From JAGQYP01 sp041392305 (GTDB lineage: Bacteria; Bacteroidota; Bacteroidia; Flavobacteriales_D; Crocinitomicaceae), in NCBI GenBank assembly GCA_041392305.1, contig JAWKMJ010000004.1:62001-126000 (forward strand): a DNA stretch of 64,000 bases, given 5' to 3'. This document shows, in pieces, positions 41,569 to 51,155 of the stretch (position 1 is its first letter; each line of letters opens with the position of its first letter). The notes beneath the pieces were generated by a model that was given only the letters and a program-made list of their open reading frames with translations, was not told the origin of the DNA and did not search any database. Both the position numbers and the translations under genes were made by a program.

Positions 41569-43032
41569 ATGGATTTTAACGAAACTCTTCTTGAAAAATA
41601 CGAGGCGGTTATTGGGTTAGAAGTACACATTCAATTGAATACAGTAACAAAGGCCTATTCTTCGGATCGTTATAATTATGGAGATTCACCGAATACGGAT
41701 GTTTCTGTGATTTCTTTGGGACATCCTGGTGCTTTGCCAAGATTTAACAAACAAGTTATGAACTTTGCAGTTAAATTGGGGGTAGCTTTAAATTGTGAGA
41801 TCACAGAAAAAATGAACTTTGCACGTAAGAATTATTTTTACCCTGATCTTCCTAAAGGATATCAAATCACCCAAGATACAACTCCAATTTGCAAAGGTGG
41901 AGCGATTCATATTAAAGATGAGGAAGGAAATGATAAAAAAATTCATCTAACCCGTATACATTGGGAAGAAGATGCCGGAAAGTCAATTCATGATTTAGAT
42001 CCATTCAATACTTTGGTTGATCTCAATCGTGCTGGGGTTCCCTTGCTTGAGATCGTTTCAGAACCGGATATCAAAACTTCTGAAGAAGCTTACAATTATC
42101 TGTACGAGGTAAGAAAATTAGTTCGCTATTTGGAAATTTGTAATGGAAATATGGAAGAAGGGTCTTTGCGCTGTGATGCTAACATTTCTGTTATGCCGAA
42201 AGGATCTTCTACTTTCGGAACCAAAGTTGAGGTTAAGAATATGAATTCGATGAGGAACGTTCAAAAAGCAATTGAGTTTGAAATACGAAGACAGATTCTA
42301 GCCAATGAAAATGGGGAGGAAATCAAACAAGAGACGAGGGCTTATGATGCCTTGAAAAATAGAACTTTGTCCATGCGTTCTAAGGAATCGGATAATGATT
42401 ATCGATATTTTCCTGAACCTGATTTGCCAATTATTCGAGTTTCTCAAGAGTATATTAATGAGGTAAAAATGACCATGCCGCCATTGCCTGATGCACTTTA
42501 CAGGAAATTTACAACAGAACTCAAATTAAGTGATTATGATTCTAGAATTCTTACGGATTCTAAAGAATTTGCACTTTATTTTGAGGAGTTGATTCAGCAT
42601 TCAAATAATTACAAGTCTTGTGCTAACTGGTTAATAGGAGATATTAAAAGTTATTTGAATGAAAAAGCAATTGATCTGCCAGAGTTTCCTGTTCAACCTA
42701 AATCTGTTGCGGAGCTAGTTCAAATTATTGATGAAGGTAAGATCTCCAATTCGGTTGCCAAACAAAAAGTTTTTCCGGAAATGATTCAATCACCGGAAAA
42801 ATCTCCTCTATTGATTGCACAGGAAAACAATCTGATTCAGGATTCAAATGAAGACTCAATTAAAGATTATATTTTAAAAGTTTTTGAAAAAAACCCTTCT
42901 GAAGTTCAGCGTTATAAAGGAGGTGAAAAGCAGTTGGTTGGATTTTTTATGGGACAACTGATGAAAGTTTCAGGAGGAAAAGCCGATCCTAAATCAGCGA
43001 ATAAATTAATAAGAGAGTTACTTGAAAAATAA
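41569..43032 (+). CDS. gatB: Asp-tRNA(Asn)/Glu-tRNA(Gln) amidotransferase subunit B
   Basis: A 487-residue subunit of GatCAB, which converts mischarged Glu-tRNA(Gln) and/or Asp-tRNA(Asn) to the correct form. YEAVIGLEVHIQLNT, YFYPDLPKGYQITQ, LDANISV-type RCDANISVMPKG, VEVKNMNS and the C-terminal YqeY-like tail (PKSANKLIRELL) are standard. gatA and gatC are not in the window. It starts 1 bp after the phosphorylase. Confidence 0.97.
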   Translation: MDFNETLLEKYEAVIGLEVHIQLNTVTKAYSSDRYNYGDSPNTDVSVISLGHPGALPRFNKQVMNFAVKLGVALNCEITEKMNFARKNYFYPDLPKGYQITQDTTPICKGGAIHIKDEEGNDKKIHLTRIHWEEDAGKSIHDLDPFNTLVDLNRAGVPLLEIVSEPDIKTSEEAYNYLYEVRKLVRYLEICNGNMEEGSLRCDANISVMPKGSSTFGTKVEVKNMNSMRNVQKAIEFEIRRQILANENGEEIKQETRAYDALKNRTLSMRSKESDNDYRYFPEPDLPIIRVSQEYINEVKMTMPPLPDALYRKFTTELKLSDYDSRILTDSKEFALYFEELIQHSNNYKSCANWLIGDIKSYLNEKAIDLPEFPVQPKSVAELVQIIDEGKISNSVAKQKVFPEMIQSPEKSPLLIAQENNLIQDSNEDSIKDYILKVFEKNPSEVQRYKGGEKQLVGFFMGQLMKVSGGKADPKSANKLIRELLEK

Positions 43033-43035
43033 AAT

Positions 43036-44277
43036 ATGAAAGGAATTGTGAAATTATTGGTGTTGTTTTTTGTATTCACTTCTTGCGGAAATGAGGAGTC
43101 GATAAAAACTACGGAAACGGAATCAAAGAAAGAAATTAAGAAAGAAGATGTCGCTGGTAAAGCGACAATCAAAGGTAAAATTGAAGGTTCCGCTAATGAA
43201 AAATTAGTTTTTTCTGTGAATCAAGCCAATACGCAACCAAAAGAAGTAGGAAGTACGAATACGAATGAAAACGGAGAATTTTCTATTGAAATTCCAATCG
43301 ATGGAATAAACATAGTCTTCATGAATTTTTTGGGACAAAATTTATCTCTATTGGTCCAATCGGGAGATGAAGTCCAAATCAATACGGAGAGAGAGCGGTT
43401 AATAGAAGGAATATCAGTAGATGGTCCTATAACAATGAAGTTGTTCAATAAATATGTTCAGAAGATTTTAGCTAAAAGACAAGATATGATTGCTTTGTCT
43501 GGAAAATATAATGAATTGAGAGCGTCTAATCCCAAACAAGCGGATCAGGTCAAAGCAGAGTTGGATCAAATGATGAAAGAGATTCACGATTGGATTAGAG
43601 AAACAGTGAAAGAAAACCCAGACGAACCAGGAATGTATGTATTTCTTCAAGATCTGGGGCCAAATCAAGGATTAATCAACTGGGATGTGCAAAATCTGGA
43701 ATATCATAAAATTGTTCTAAAGGCGATGGAATCCAAGTATCCAAATAACTCACTTACAACTAAATTGGCTTCCGATATTTCTTCTTGGGAGTCGCAACTC
43801 GAAAATGTTCAAAAGCAAAAAGACCGAATTAAAAAATATGGAGATTTAAATCGCGAAGTCGCTATTGGTAAACCAGCTCCAGATATTTTTCTGGATTCAC
43901 CTGATGGAAAAGAAATCAAATTGTCAGATTTAAAAGGAAAAGTTGTACTTATTGATTTTTGGGCTTCTTGGTGTGGGCCATGTCGAAAGGAAAATCCCAA
44001 TGTTGTTAACATCTATCATAAATACAAAGATAAAGGGTTTACGGTTTATTCAGTTTCGCTAGATGAGAAGAAAGACCGATGGGAGCAAGCCATAAAGACT
44101 GATGGATTGATTTGGGAAAATCATGTGAGCGACTTGCAAGGTTGGAATTCAATCGCAGCTCAGCTCTATAAGGTAAGCAGTATTCCAGCAACATTTTTGA
44201 TAGATAAAAATGGAATTATAAGGGCCATGAATGTAAGGGGAGCAACATTGGAACAAAAATTGCTTCCTTTATTATAA
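43036..44277 (+). CDS. Thioredoxin-fold lipoprotein (TlpA-like) with DUF4369-type N-terminus
   Basis: A 413-residue lipoprotein precursor (VLFFVFTSCGN, Cys about residue 17). The N-terminal half is a beta-rich domain of the DUF4369 type with a helical part. The C-terminal ~140 residues are a TlpA/ResA thioredoxin domain with WCGPC in DFWASWCGPCRKENP and the cis-Pro region SSIPATFL. It is likely a periplasm-facing disulfide reductase. It has a tandem paralogue directly downstream. Confidence 0.9.
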   Translation: MKGIVKLLVLFFVFTSCGNEESIKTTETESKKEIKKEDVAGKATIKGKIEGSANEKLVFSVNQANTQPKEVGSTNTNENGEFSIEIPIDGINIVFMNFLGQNLSLLVQSGDEVQINTERERLIEGISVDGPITMKLFNKYVQKILAKRQDMIALSGKYNELRASNPKQADQVKAELDQMMKEIHDWIRETVKENPDEPGMYVFLQDLGPNQGLINWDVQNLEYHKIVLKAMESKYPNNSLTTKLASDISSWESQLENVQKQKDRIKKYGDLNREVAIGKPAPDIFLDSPDGKEIKLSDLKGKVVLIDFWASWCGPCRKENPNVVNIYHKYKDKGFTVYSVSLDEKKDRWEQAIKTDGLIWENHVSDLQGWNSIAAQLYKVSSIPATFLIDKNGIIRAMNVRGATLEQKLLPLL

Positions 44278-44294
44278 AATGGTAGATTTGAGTT

Positions 44295-45437
44295 ATGATT
44301 TATAAGATTTCGATTCAAAAAAATATAGTTTTTGGTGCTGTTCTGTTTCTTCATTTGATTGTTTTTGGGCAACAGGCTCAACAGTTGGTTCCAATAGTAA
44401 TCAAGGGTAAAATAGACAATGCAAATGATAAAAGTCTTTATCTGAGTCAATTTGATGGTAAAAATCTAAATGCTTTTTGTGTTGACACACTAAATGAGGA
44501 TGGTACTTTTCTCATGAATTGTAATATTCCTTCTAAAGACATTTTTTATTTCAGGTACGATGGTAACAAACAGTTGAATATGATTCTTCAGTTCAACGAC
44601 ACCGTAGAATTGTATGCCGATGCCAATAACTTTATTCAAACCACTCAGATCAAAGGTTCCGAACCAACTGCGGCTGTTTGGGAATATATGATCACTTGGT
44701 CAGTCTATAAGACAAAACTGGATTCGGCTCGTGCGTATTTAAAAACACACCCAGGCTCAGATGCTGAAGTGAACGAAAAATTCAAACCAATTTCAACAGA
44801 GTGGATGAAATATAGGAATGAATTTATTCAAAAATTTGCCAATTCTCCCGCTTTAATTGCCGCTCTTAACGGAGTAGAGGAAGATCAAGAAATGGAGCTA
44901 AGGGTTCAGATTTTAGAGAAATTGACAAGTATATATGCGAATACTCCAACAGGTGTTAATATTTCAACGCAATATCATAAAACAAAAACTAAGTGGGATC
45001 AAACAAAGATGACCGCAAGTGGTGCGGATGCTCCTGATATTGTTCAAAATGATACAGAAGGAAAGGAAAGAAAACTAAGTGATCTCAAAGGAAAAGTGGT
45101 TTTACTCGATTTTTGGGCTTCTTGGTGTGGGCCATGTAGAAGAGAAAATCCAACTGTTGTGAAATTGTACAACAAATACAAGGATAAAGGATTTACCATC
45201 TTTTCAGTTTCATTGGATAATAATAAAGAAAGATGGCTTGGAGCAATTAAGCAAGATGGATTGGTCTGGGAGAATCATGTCAGCGATTTACTTGGATGGG
45301 GAAACAAAGCAGCGAAGTTATACGGGGTGAGCTCGATTCCATCAACATTTTTACTTGACAAAGAAGGTAAAATCATTGGGAAAAATTTAAGGGGTTTCGC
45401 TCTTGAAGAGAAATTGAAAGAGATTTTTGGTTTCTAA
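44295..45437 (+). CDS. Exported thioredoxin-fold protein (TlpA-like), paralogue
   Basis: A 380-residue paralogue of the preceding gene with a plain signal peptide ending VFGQ instead of a lipobox. The DUF4369-like half (KGKIDNANDKSLYLSQFDGK) is followed by a thioredoxin domain with DFWASWCGPCRRENP and SSIPSTFLLDKEG. The two copies share the DFWASWCGPC core and VSLDxxKxRW segment. One copy is membrane-anchored and the other probably free in the periplasm, suggesting a division of redox tasks (inferred). Confidence 0.88.
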   Translation: MIYKISIQKNIVFGAVLFLHLIVFGQQAQQLVPIVIKGKIDNANDKSLYLSQFDGKNLNAFCVDTLNEDGTFLMNCNIPSKDIFYFRYDGNKQLNMILQFNDTVELYADANNFIQTTQIKGSEPTAAVWEYMITWSVYKTKLDSARAYLKTHPGSDAEVNEKFKPISTEWMKYRNEFIQKFANSPALIAALNGVEEDQEMELRVQILEKLTSIYANTPTGVNISTQYHKTKTKWDQTKMTASGADAPDIVQNDTEGKERKLSDLKGKVVLLDFWASWCGPCRRENPTVVKLYNKYKDKGFTIFSVSLDNNKERWLGAIKQDGLVWENHVSDLLGWGNKAAKLYGVSSIPSTFLLDKEGKIIGKNLRGFALEEKLKEIFGF

Positions 45438-45445
45438 TTTCATTT

Positions 45446-46225
45446 ATGCAATCCGGTAAAAAAATATATTTCGCCTCCGATTTTCATTTAGGAGTTCCGG
45501 ATTATGAATCCAGTCGTGAAAGGGAGGATCGGGTTGTTCGATGGCTCAACGAAATTTCAAAAGATGCGGAAGAAATTTTCCTCGTTGGGGATCTTTTTGA
45601 TTTTTGGTTTGAATACAAACATGCTGTCCCAAGAGGATATATTCGAGTACTAGGAAAGCTTGCGGAAATTGCCGATTCGGGAGTTAAAATCTCAATGTTC
45701 ACAGGGAATCATGATATGTGGATTTTTGACTATCTACCTAAAGAAATTGGATGTGATTTGTTTCGAAAGCCTATTGAAAGGGAATTTAATGGAAAAAAAT
45801 TTTTAATTGGTCATGGTGATGGATTAGGTCCCGGAGATCGAGGGTATAAATTCATAAAAAAAGTTTTTGCATCTAAAGTTTGTCAATGGCTATTCGCACG
45901 TTTACATCCAAATTTTGGAATTGGGTTGGCCAATTTCTTTTCAAAAAGAAGCAGAAAAATGACGGGTGAAGCAGATGAGCAATATTTTGGTGACAAGGAA
46001 TGGCTTGTGATTTATTCTAATCAAGTTTTGGAAAAAAAGAAGATAGATTATTTCGTGTTCGGTCATCGTCATTTTCCTATGGAGATCACCCTAAAAAATG
46101 AGCATTCAAAATACATAAATCTTGGCGAGTGGATCAAATACAATACGTATGCTGTTTTCGATGGAAATATAATGCAAATCAAGGCTTTCGAAACTGAACT
46201 GAAAATAGTTAGATCTCCTGAATAA
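45446..46225 (+). CDS. lpxH: UDP-2,3-diacylglucosamine diphosphatase (LpxH-like)
   Basis: A 259-residue calcineurin-like phosphoesterase. The metal motifs are SDFHLG, GDLFDFWFEY, GNHDMW, GHGDGLGPGDRGYKF and GHRHFP, matching LpxH-type enzymes that cleave UDP-diacylglucosamine to lipid X. With lpxK nearby, lipid A synthesis is the likely role. Its stop codon abuts the stop of the convergent gene at 46226, with no space for a terminator. Confidence 0.88.
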   Translation: MQSGKKIYFASDFHLGVPDYESSREREDRVVRWLNEISKDAEEIFLVGDLFDFWFEYKHAVPRGYIRVLGKLAEIADSGVKISMFTGNHDMWIFDYLPKEIGCDLFRKPIEREFNGKKFLIGHGDGLGPGDRGYKFIKKVFASKVCQWLFARLHPNFGIGLANFFSKRSRKMTGEADEQYFGDKEWLVIYSNQVLEKKKIDYFVFGHRHFPMEITLKNEHSKYINLGEWIKYNTYAVFDGNIMQIKAFETELKIVRSPE

Positions 46226-46582
46226 TTAAGAATCTAGTAAATCTTCATTCATTTCATTTGCGTTATTCCTATTCTGCACTTTGCGAATGAGGAAATATGA
46301 AATTATTGCAGAAAGTGCCAAGCCACTCCAAGTGAGATGCACAAAAATGCGCACGAAGGCTACAGTTGCGGCTCCATCAAATCCCAATTCAAATAAACTA
46401 GGCATTAAATAATAGGTAAGCAAAGCCACATAAAGACTTAGCAGACTGAGTCCTATTAATTGAAGACGATCCAAAATTGCATATTTATAAATGAGCTTCT
46501 TTTGAGTGAGTAAAATGCAGCCAAAAGGTGATGTAAGTAGTAAAATAAAATGAAAAAGAAAGCCATAAGGGATATAATACAT
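46226..46582 (-). CDS. Small membrane protein; true start probably further upstream
   Basis: 118 residues with three or four membrane helices and a polar Asn/Glu-rich tail. No family is recognised. The ATG at 46582 falls inside a hydrophobic stretch. The frame stays open upstream and reads AKPKDIESKSYIHALKIGIF before GFANAVILLLNL, a sensible polar N-terminus plus first helix. No ATG, GTG or TTG is available there, but an ATA overlapping the stop of the upstream gene (46684-46682) would give 152 residues. It follows the GWxTD gene in the same direction. Confidence 0.55.
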   Translation of the reverse strand: MYYIPYGFLFHFILLLTSPFGCILLTQKKLIYKYAILDRLQLIGLSLLSLYVALLTYYLMPSLFELGFDGAATVAFVRIFVHLTWSGLALSAIISYFLIRKVQNRNNANEMNEDLLDS

Positions 46583-46680
46583 GAGGTTCAGTAATAAAAT
46601 TACTGCATTTGCAAATCCAATAAAAATGCCAATTTTGAGTGCGTGTATGTATGATTTTGATTCGATATCCTTGGGTTTAG

Positions 46681-47901
46681 CTATTTTCGATACGGCATCC
46701 CATTGCGCCAGCTATCAACTGCATCATACCACTGACCCTTAAAAATTGGATTTCTGATTAAGGCATAATCATTTTTTTGAAAATTTCCTTCTTCCCGGTA
46801 AAAGCTAAAAGACATACTGCTGGCTCCAGATCGACTTTCATAAATCCATCTTTCTTCTTTTCCTCCTTCATTTTCTATTCGGTCTGGTTCTCCAAAAACG
46901 ATTAGAACCATTCCTTTGTCTGTTTTCCAACCTTCCTTATAAGTAGTAAAATGTTGATTTGCATATTCTACTCGTCCATAATATTCTTTAATTAGATACC
47001 TGGCCTGTTCTCGATCATGATTGGATTTATCTAACCAGAATTTTTCAAATTGAGCTCGACGATGAATATTCGTATCAGTCAATTCGGCATATTCATCTCT
47101 GGAACTTATGTAACGAAGAGGTTCAACTAAGAGATCCACTGTTTTAACTTGTGGAAAGTTGTTGGCAAATCGAGTAAATAAAAAACCATCCTCACCTTTT
47201 GAGTTTTCAGAAGCGATATAGAGGGTTTTATTTTTTAATCCTGTAAGAATAAAATCAATATTGGGGCAGGTTTGATACACTTTACTCGAATAATTTCCAA
47301 AATCGGGATAATTTCTTTTACTGGCAAAAGGAGGAAGTGCAATGGATTGAATTTGATCGTATATTCTTACTTCTAGGGTGTCACAATTTAAATAATTCCC
47401 TACAATTCTAACTACATCTGTTTTTGGGTTTTCTTGGAAAAATATTAATGTTGAATCCTGATTAAAGAACAAGAAATTCTCCATATTCGTCCGTTTATTT
47501 TTTTCAAACTCACAATATATTCTTCTTTTTTTATTCATATTCAGATCTTCAATCATGAATTCTAGTTCATAGGATGCATCTTCCATTGAAACATCAAAAG
47601 AACTAAGAAATAGTCCATCTTGACTGTCTTTTAAGTCCAAATTGAATTCTCTCGAAACCTTATAGTTCTTTTTAGTTTGTGTATTCGTTAAAATAGCTGT
47701 TAATCCAACTTTAACATATTTCGATTCGTTGATGATTTTGGCTAAATAAGTGTCTAGATTCATTTTTACATAGATGGTCGAACTGACTGAATCTGTATGA
47801 TAAATTTTATAGTGAAAGCTCATTTTCTTCTCATTTTGAGAGAAGGCAGAGTTTCCTTTTAAAAGAAGAAGAAATACGAAGAATAAAACTAGTTTGTGCA
47901 T
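46681..47901 (-). CDS. GWxTD-domain exported protein
   Basis: The start is the Met at 47901 (MHKLVLFFVFLLLLKG), giving 406 residues with a signal peptide; the longer frame overlaps the upstream barrel gene. The C-terminal half is the GWxTD domain: FEKFWLDKS, YYGRVEYANQHFTTYKEGWKTDKGMVLIVFGEPDRIE, then WIYESR. This domain is frequent in Bacteroidota outer-membrane-associated proteins; function is not established. It lies 7 bp after the Omp85-like gene, so a shared envelope role is likely. Confidence 0.85.
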   Translation of the reverse strand: MHKLVLFFVFLLLLKGNSAFSQNEKKMSFHYKIYHTDSVSSTIYVKMNLDTYLAKIINESKYVKVGLTAILTNTQTKKNYKVSREFNLDLKDSQDGLFLSSFDVSMEDASYELEFMIEDLNMNKKRRIYCEFEKNKRTNMENFLFFNQDSTLIFFQENPKTDVVRIVGNYLNCDTLEVRIYDQIQSIALPPFASKRNYPDFGNYSSKVYQTCPNIDFILTGLKNKTLYIASENSKGEDGFLFTRFANNFPQVKTVDLLVEPLRYISSRDEYAELTDTNIHRRAQFEKFWLDKSNHDREQARYLIKEYYGRVEYANQHFTTYKEGWKTDKGMVLIVFGEPDRIENEGGKEERWIYESRSGASSMSFSFYREEGNFQKNDYALIRNPIFKGQWYDAVDSWRNGMPYRK

Positions 47902-47908
47902 AGGAACT

Positions 47909-49639
47909 CTAAAAATAAGCAATATATCCAAAATGTACTTTACTATTTCTGAAAAGAATGGGTTGGTTTTGTTGTGTCCCCAAAGCATAAACAAGAGAGA
48001 AAGTTCCAAATTTCGTTGCAAAATTAATTCCAACTCCAAACCCATAAGGCCAATCATTAAAATAACTGTTTTCTAGATTCTTTTCATAGTATGCGGCGTT
48101 GAAAAAAGCAAATACATTGGAATTCCGATCTAATAGAAATCGATATTCAAAATTGACAATGGAATAAAAGGTTGCTAAGAACGACTCTTCTCCGAATCCT
48201 TTCAAAGAATTTAATCCTCCAAATCGAAACATTTCATTCTCAAGTATTTGATTACCTAGGACCGTTTTGGTGATGTTGCTTAGTTTAATCACATGTCGTT
48301 TTGCCAATGGAATATATCCTTCGATACTTGCGCTCAATCGATAATTAGTAGACTTTAAATTGACAGAAGAATAAAGACTGTCATCAAAGGCAGGGTTTTT
48401 TCTGATTTTTTTCAGGCCTACTGCACCTTCTAGATCAACAATAATTCCTTTTCTTGGATTGAAAATATAATCGATACTTCGGTTGAAATAGCTCATTCCG
48501 TAAGAATTGGTTCGAGCATCTGCTAGTTGAGTAAGGTCTGACGGTACATTGATTAAACTTGTAGATAAAATGTCGGTAGAAAAGAACTCGTAAAAGGCCT
48601 TCAAGTAGTTTCCTCCTTTTAAGTAATATTGAACTCCAACTTTAGCATGTAAATTCAGGTAGGAAGTATCTCTTTTGTACAAATAAAACCCACCATCTAA
48701 GCCAAAAGGAGTTTTGAATAAAAAAGGCCAATTAATTTCTATTTTTAAATCCTGAGTTTTTGGCTGTAATTTTCTCCAATGGATGTGAAGCATCTCTCCA
48801 TGTTTAAGTAAATTTTTTAATCTAAGTTGAAGTTCACCTGTAATATTTACTTTTCCCGTTTGATCATCGGGTTGGATACCGATAATACCGTTGAAATTTG
48901 AATTCTTAATTGTTTCAACATAAATGAATACTTCTGCACCTTCTGGAGTAAAAAGAATTTCATGTGGTCTTAATTCTTTCACAAAGCTGATCTCTTTTAG
49001 TCGATTGCTGATTTGACTTAAAGTTTTTTCCGAATAGGGATTTCCTTCTTTCAGTCTGAGATATGTTGAAATGAACTTCGGAGAAATCTTTTTGGAGCCC
49101 TTTACGTGAATTTTAGTAATTTCAACGAAAGGACCTTTGTCAATCATCAATTTCCCACTGATTTGTTGGTTGCCAATTGTTATACTATCTAGCCAAACTT
49201 TAGAAAAAGGATAACCTTTATTCTCCATGTCTTCCAATAGTTTAGAAGTGAATTCTTGATACTCAGACAAACTAAAATCAGCCTGATTATAGAGCTTTTC
49301 TCTAAAACGTGTCAGTCGAATCATTTCATCATCCAAATTCCCGTTTTCTAGCCTGGCCCACTGAAATTTCTCGAAAGGTTCAATATTCACGCTCCACTTA
49401 TTGTTAACATTTTCAAGTATCTGAAACCGACAAAGTAAATACCCGTTATCAAAATAGTATTTGTTGATACTATTCAAATATTTGATTGCTGATAGAGAGT
49501 CTTTGTGGTAAAACTTAAAAGAAGGCTTGGGTTTTAGAGTTTTGATATTGGTTATTTCAAGTTCAATTTTCTGCTGTCCAAAGTTGAAGTGGCTCAGGAA
49601 GAAGATCAGAATAAAAATAAAATAACCCTTTTGTAACAT
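47909..49639 (-). CDS. Omp85/BamA-TamA-like outer-membrane protein
   Basis: A 576-residue precursor with a signal peptide (FIFILIFFLSHFNFGQ). The N-terminal ~190 residues hold POTRA-like repeats (ITKIHVKGSKKISPKFISTYLRLKEGNPYSEKTL). The rest is a 16-strand-type surface-antigen barrel with FRFGGLNSLKGFGEESFLAT, the conserved loop region, and a C-terminal YIAYF. Members insert or secrete proteins across the outer membrane; the short POTRA part resembles patatin/TamA-like members more than BamA. It heads an operon with the GWxTD gene. Confidence 0.87.
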   Translation of the reverse strand: MLQKGYFIFILIFFLSHFNFGQQKIELEITNIKTLKPKPSFKFYHKDSLSAIKYLNSINKYYFDNGYLLCRFQILENVNNKWSVNIEPFEKFQWARLENGNLDDEMIRLTRFREKLYNQADFSLSEYQEFTSKLLEDMENKGYPFSKVWLDSITIGNQQISGKLMIDKGPFVEITKIHVKGSKKISPKFISTYLRLKEGNPYSEKTLSQISNRLKEISFVKELRPHEILFTPEGAEVFIYVETIKNSNFNGIIGIQPDDQTGKVNITGELQLRLKNLLKHGEMLHIHWRKLQPKTQDLKIEINWPFLFKTPFGLDGGFYLYKRDTSYLNLHAKVGVQYYLKGGNYLKAFYEFFSTDILSTSLINVPSDLTQLADARTNSYGMSYFNRSIDYIFNPRKGIIVDLEGAVGLKKIRKNPAFDDSLYSSVNLKSTNYRLSASIEGYIPLAKRHVIKLSNITKTVLGNQILENEMFRFGGLNSLKGFGEESFLATFYSIVNFEYRFLLDRNSNVFAFFNAAYYEKNLENSYFNDWPYGFGVGINFATKFGTFSLVYALGTQQNQPILFRNSKVHFGYIAYF

Positions 49640-49779
49640 TTCGTCAATTTCGCGCTATATCAATACGAAATTTCGAAAAAAAAATTACTTTCAAATGAAG
49701 TGATTCAATTTTTATCGAAAAAAAGTATTATTTTAGCAGCTCCTTGGAAAACGAATATTTACTTACAAACATACTAAAA

Positions 49780-49929
49780 ATGAAAAAGAATTTCGCTGTA
49801 AAGATGTTGGCTTTGGTTGCCGTTATTAGTGTTTTATCTGCTTGCGGATCAGGTCGTCACAAATGTCCGGCATATGGAAGCGTAGATGCGGATTCAAATT
49901 CTGATGTTGAGTTGGCTGAGGTAAACTAA
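49780..49929 (+). CDS. Very small lipoprotein with CPAYG motif
   Basis: The start is the Met at 49780, giving 49 residues. The signal KNFAVKMLALVAVISVLSAC is a lipobox with Cys at residue 21; the mature peptide is only ~29 residues, with GRHKCPAYGSVD and an acidic end. Small lipoproteins carrying a CPAY-type motif recur in Bacteroidota; their role is unknown. It stands between a divergent barrel gene and a convergent osmC-like gene. Confidence 0.7.
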   Translation: MKKNFAVKMLALVAVISVLSACGSGRHKCPAYGSVDADSNSDVELAEVN

Positions 49930-49960
49930 TTGGTAATCAAGCGTTTCCACTCCTCGTTCC

Positions 49961-50368
49961 TCAAAATTTTATTTCAAGTAGTTGATTGATTTCTGGATTT
50001 AAGCTGTTTGCTACCGGGCAAGTTTTGGCTATTCTAGTTAGTCTTTCATGCAGTTCTTGTGGGAAATTGTTGCCACTAAGATCTAATTCCACTTTAATTT
50101 CAATAATCCTTCTAGGATTACTCTCCATTACTTTTGTAACAAAGGCCTCTGCGTGGTCAAACTGGATATTGGTCTGATCGCAATGAATTCCAATCATTGT
50201 GATCATACAGGATGCAAGAGAGGTAGCTGTTAAGTCCGTAGGAGAAAACCTGGATCCTTTTCCATTATTGTCAGTTGGTGCATCTGTCATTCCTGCATCT
50301 CCTGATTTCAAATGAGTTATTTTTGTCTGTAGCTCGCCTAGATATTTTACGTGTGAGGTTTTCATCAT
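49961..50368 (-). CDS. OsmC/Ohr-family peroxide-reducing protein
   Basis: A 135-residue protein with the OsmC fold. The two redox Cys are in TSLASCMITMIG and AKTCPVANSL, and SPTDLTATSLASC is the family signature. It would reduce organic hydroperoxides or act on thiols; the subgroup is the YhfA-like one rather than Ohr. It is divergent from the exported protein at 50392 with a 23-bp gap. Confidence 0.88.
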   Translation of the reverse strand: MMKTSHVKYLGELQTKITHLKSGDAGMTDAPTDNNGKGSRFSPTDLTATSLASCMITMIGIHCDQTNIQFDHAEAFVTKVMESNPRRIIEIKVELDLSGNNFPQELHERLTRIAKTCPVANSLNPEINQLLEIKF

Positions 50369-50377
50369 TAAATTTCG

Positions 50378-50385
50378 TAATTTTG
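50378..50385 (+). promoter_or_regulatory. -7 promoter element close to a start codon
   Basis: TAATTTTG matches TAnnTTTG and ends 6 nt before the ATG at 50392, in the 23-bp gap between divergent genes. The 5' leader should be nearly absent. Confidence 0.5.
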
Positions 50386-50391
50386 TTATTG

Positions 50392-51135
50392 ATGTTCAAA
50401 AACAACCTGAAGATACTATTTATTTTCGTTTTTATTTCTTTCTTCTCTTTTTCACAAGAAGAAGATAAAGGAGATGTAAAAGTGCTTTACCGAAAAATTA
50501 TTTATGGTGGGGTCAATATAGCTACAAATGGCTGGGGTATTACCATGAATTACGGATGGCAAAAGAATTATAAATATAGACAGGTAGTCGGGTTTACCGC
50601 TGCAAATATTAAGCACGAGAAGGAAGTCAAGTCCTTCAGTCCTTATTACGAAGATGCTAAAGGTTTTTTTTATGGTAAGTTAAATTCACTTCTATCATTT
50701 AGGCCTCATTATGGTGGACAAGCTATTATGTTCAACAGGCTACGCGAGAAAGGAGTTGAAATAAGTTTTATGTGGAGTGTTGGAGCTAGTCTGACTCTCA
50801 TAAAACCTGTGTACTTAGAAGTTCGAAAATTCGAAGGAAGCCAGCAGATTCTTGTAAAAGAAAGGTATGACCCAGCAATCCATAATCGAGATAATATTTA
50901 TGGAAGAGCAGGTTGGTTTAATGGGTTTGGAGAATCCAAATTTAATCCTGGAGTATTTGCCAAAGCAGGGTTCTTTTTTGATTTTGCTTCTAATCATAGT
51001 AAAGTTTTTGGGGTTGAATTTGGGTGTTCTATAGATACCTATTTTTCAAAAATAGAGGTAATGCACGCTTCTCCGGCGAAATTCTTTTTCCCGGCGTTGT
51101 ATGCGAACATATTATTTGGTGGAAAGCTATTTTAA
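50392..51135 (+). CDS. Exported, probably outer-membrane barrel protein
   Basis: The start is the Met at 50392 (MFKNNLKILFIFVFISFFSFSQ), giving 247 residues with a signal peptide; the longer frame overlaps the divergent osmC-like gene. The mature protein has alternating strands rich in Tyr, Phe and Gly (YGGVNIATNGWGITMNYGWQ, FNPGVFAKAGFFFDFASNHS) and ends in YANILFGGKLF, as in outer-membrane barrels. Function unknown. lipA follows 20 bp later, possibly in the same transcript. Confidence 0.65.
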   Translation: MFKNNLKILFIFVFISFFSFSQEEDKGDVKVLYRKIIYGGVNIATNGWGITMNYGWQKNYKYRQVVGFTAANIKHEKEVKSFSPYYEDAKGFFYGKLNSLLSFRPHYGGQAIMFNRLREKGVEISFMWSVGASLTLIKPVYLEVRKFEGSQQILVKERYDPAIHNRDNIYGRAGWFNGFGESKFNPGVFAKAGFFFDFASNHSKVFGVEFGCSIDTYFSKIEVMHASPAKFFFPALYANILFGGKLF

Positions 51136-51155
51136 TCGAATTGATAGTTTAGAGA

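Noticed and set aside
47902..48057. Upstream extension of the GWxTD protein
   Set aside because: It overlaps the barrel gene by ~150 bp and lacks a signal peptide at its start, while the Met at 47901 has one.
50275..50391. Upstream start of the exported protein at 50275
   Set aside because: It lies antisense in the osmC-like gene; the signal peptide begins at 50392 just after a promoter motif.
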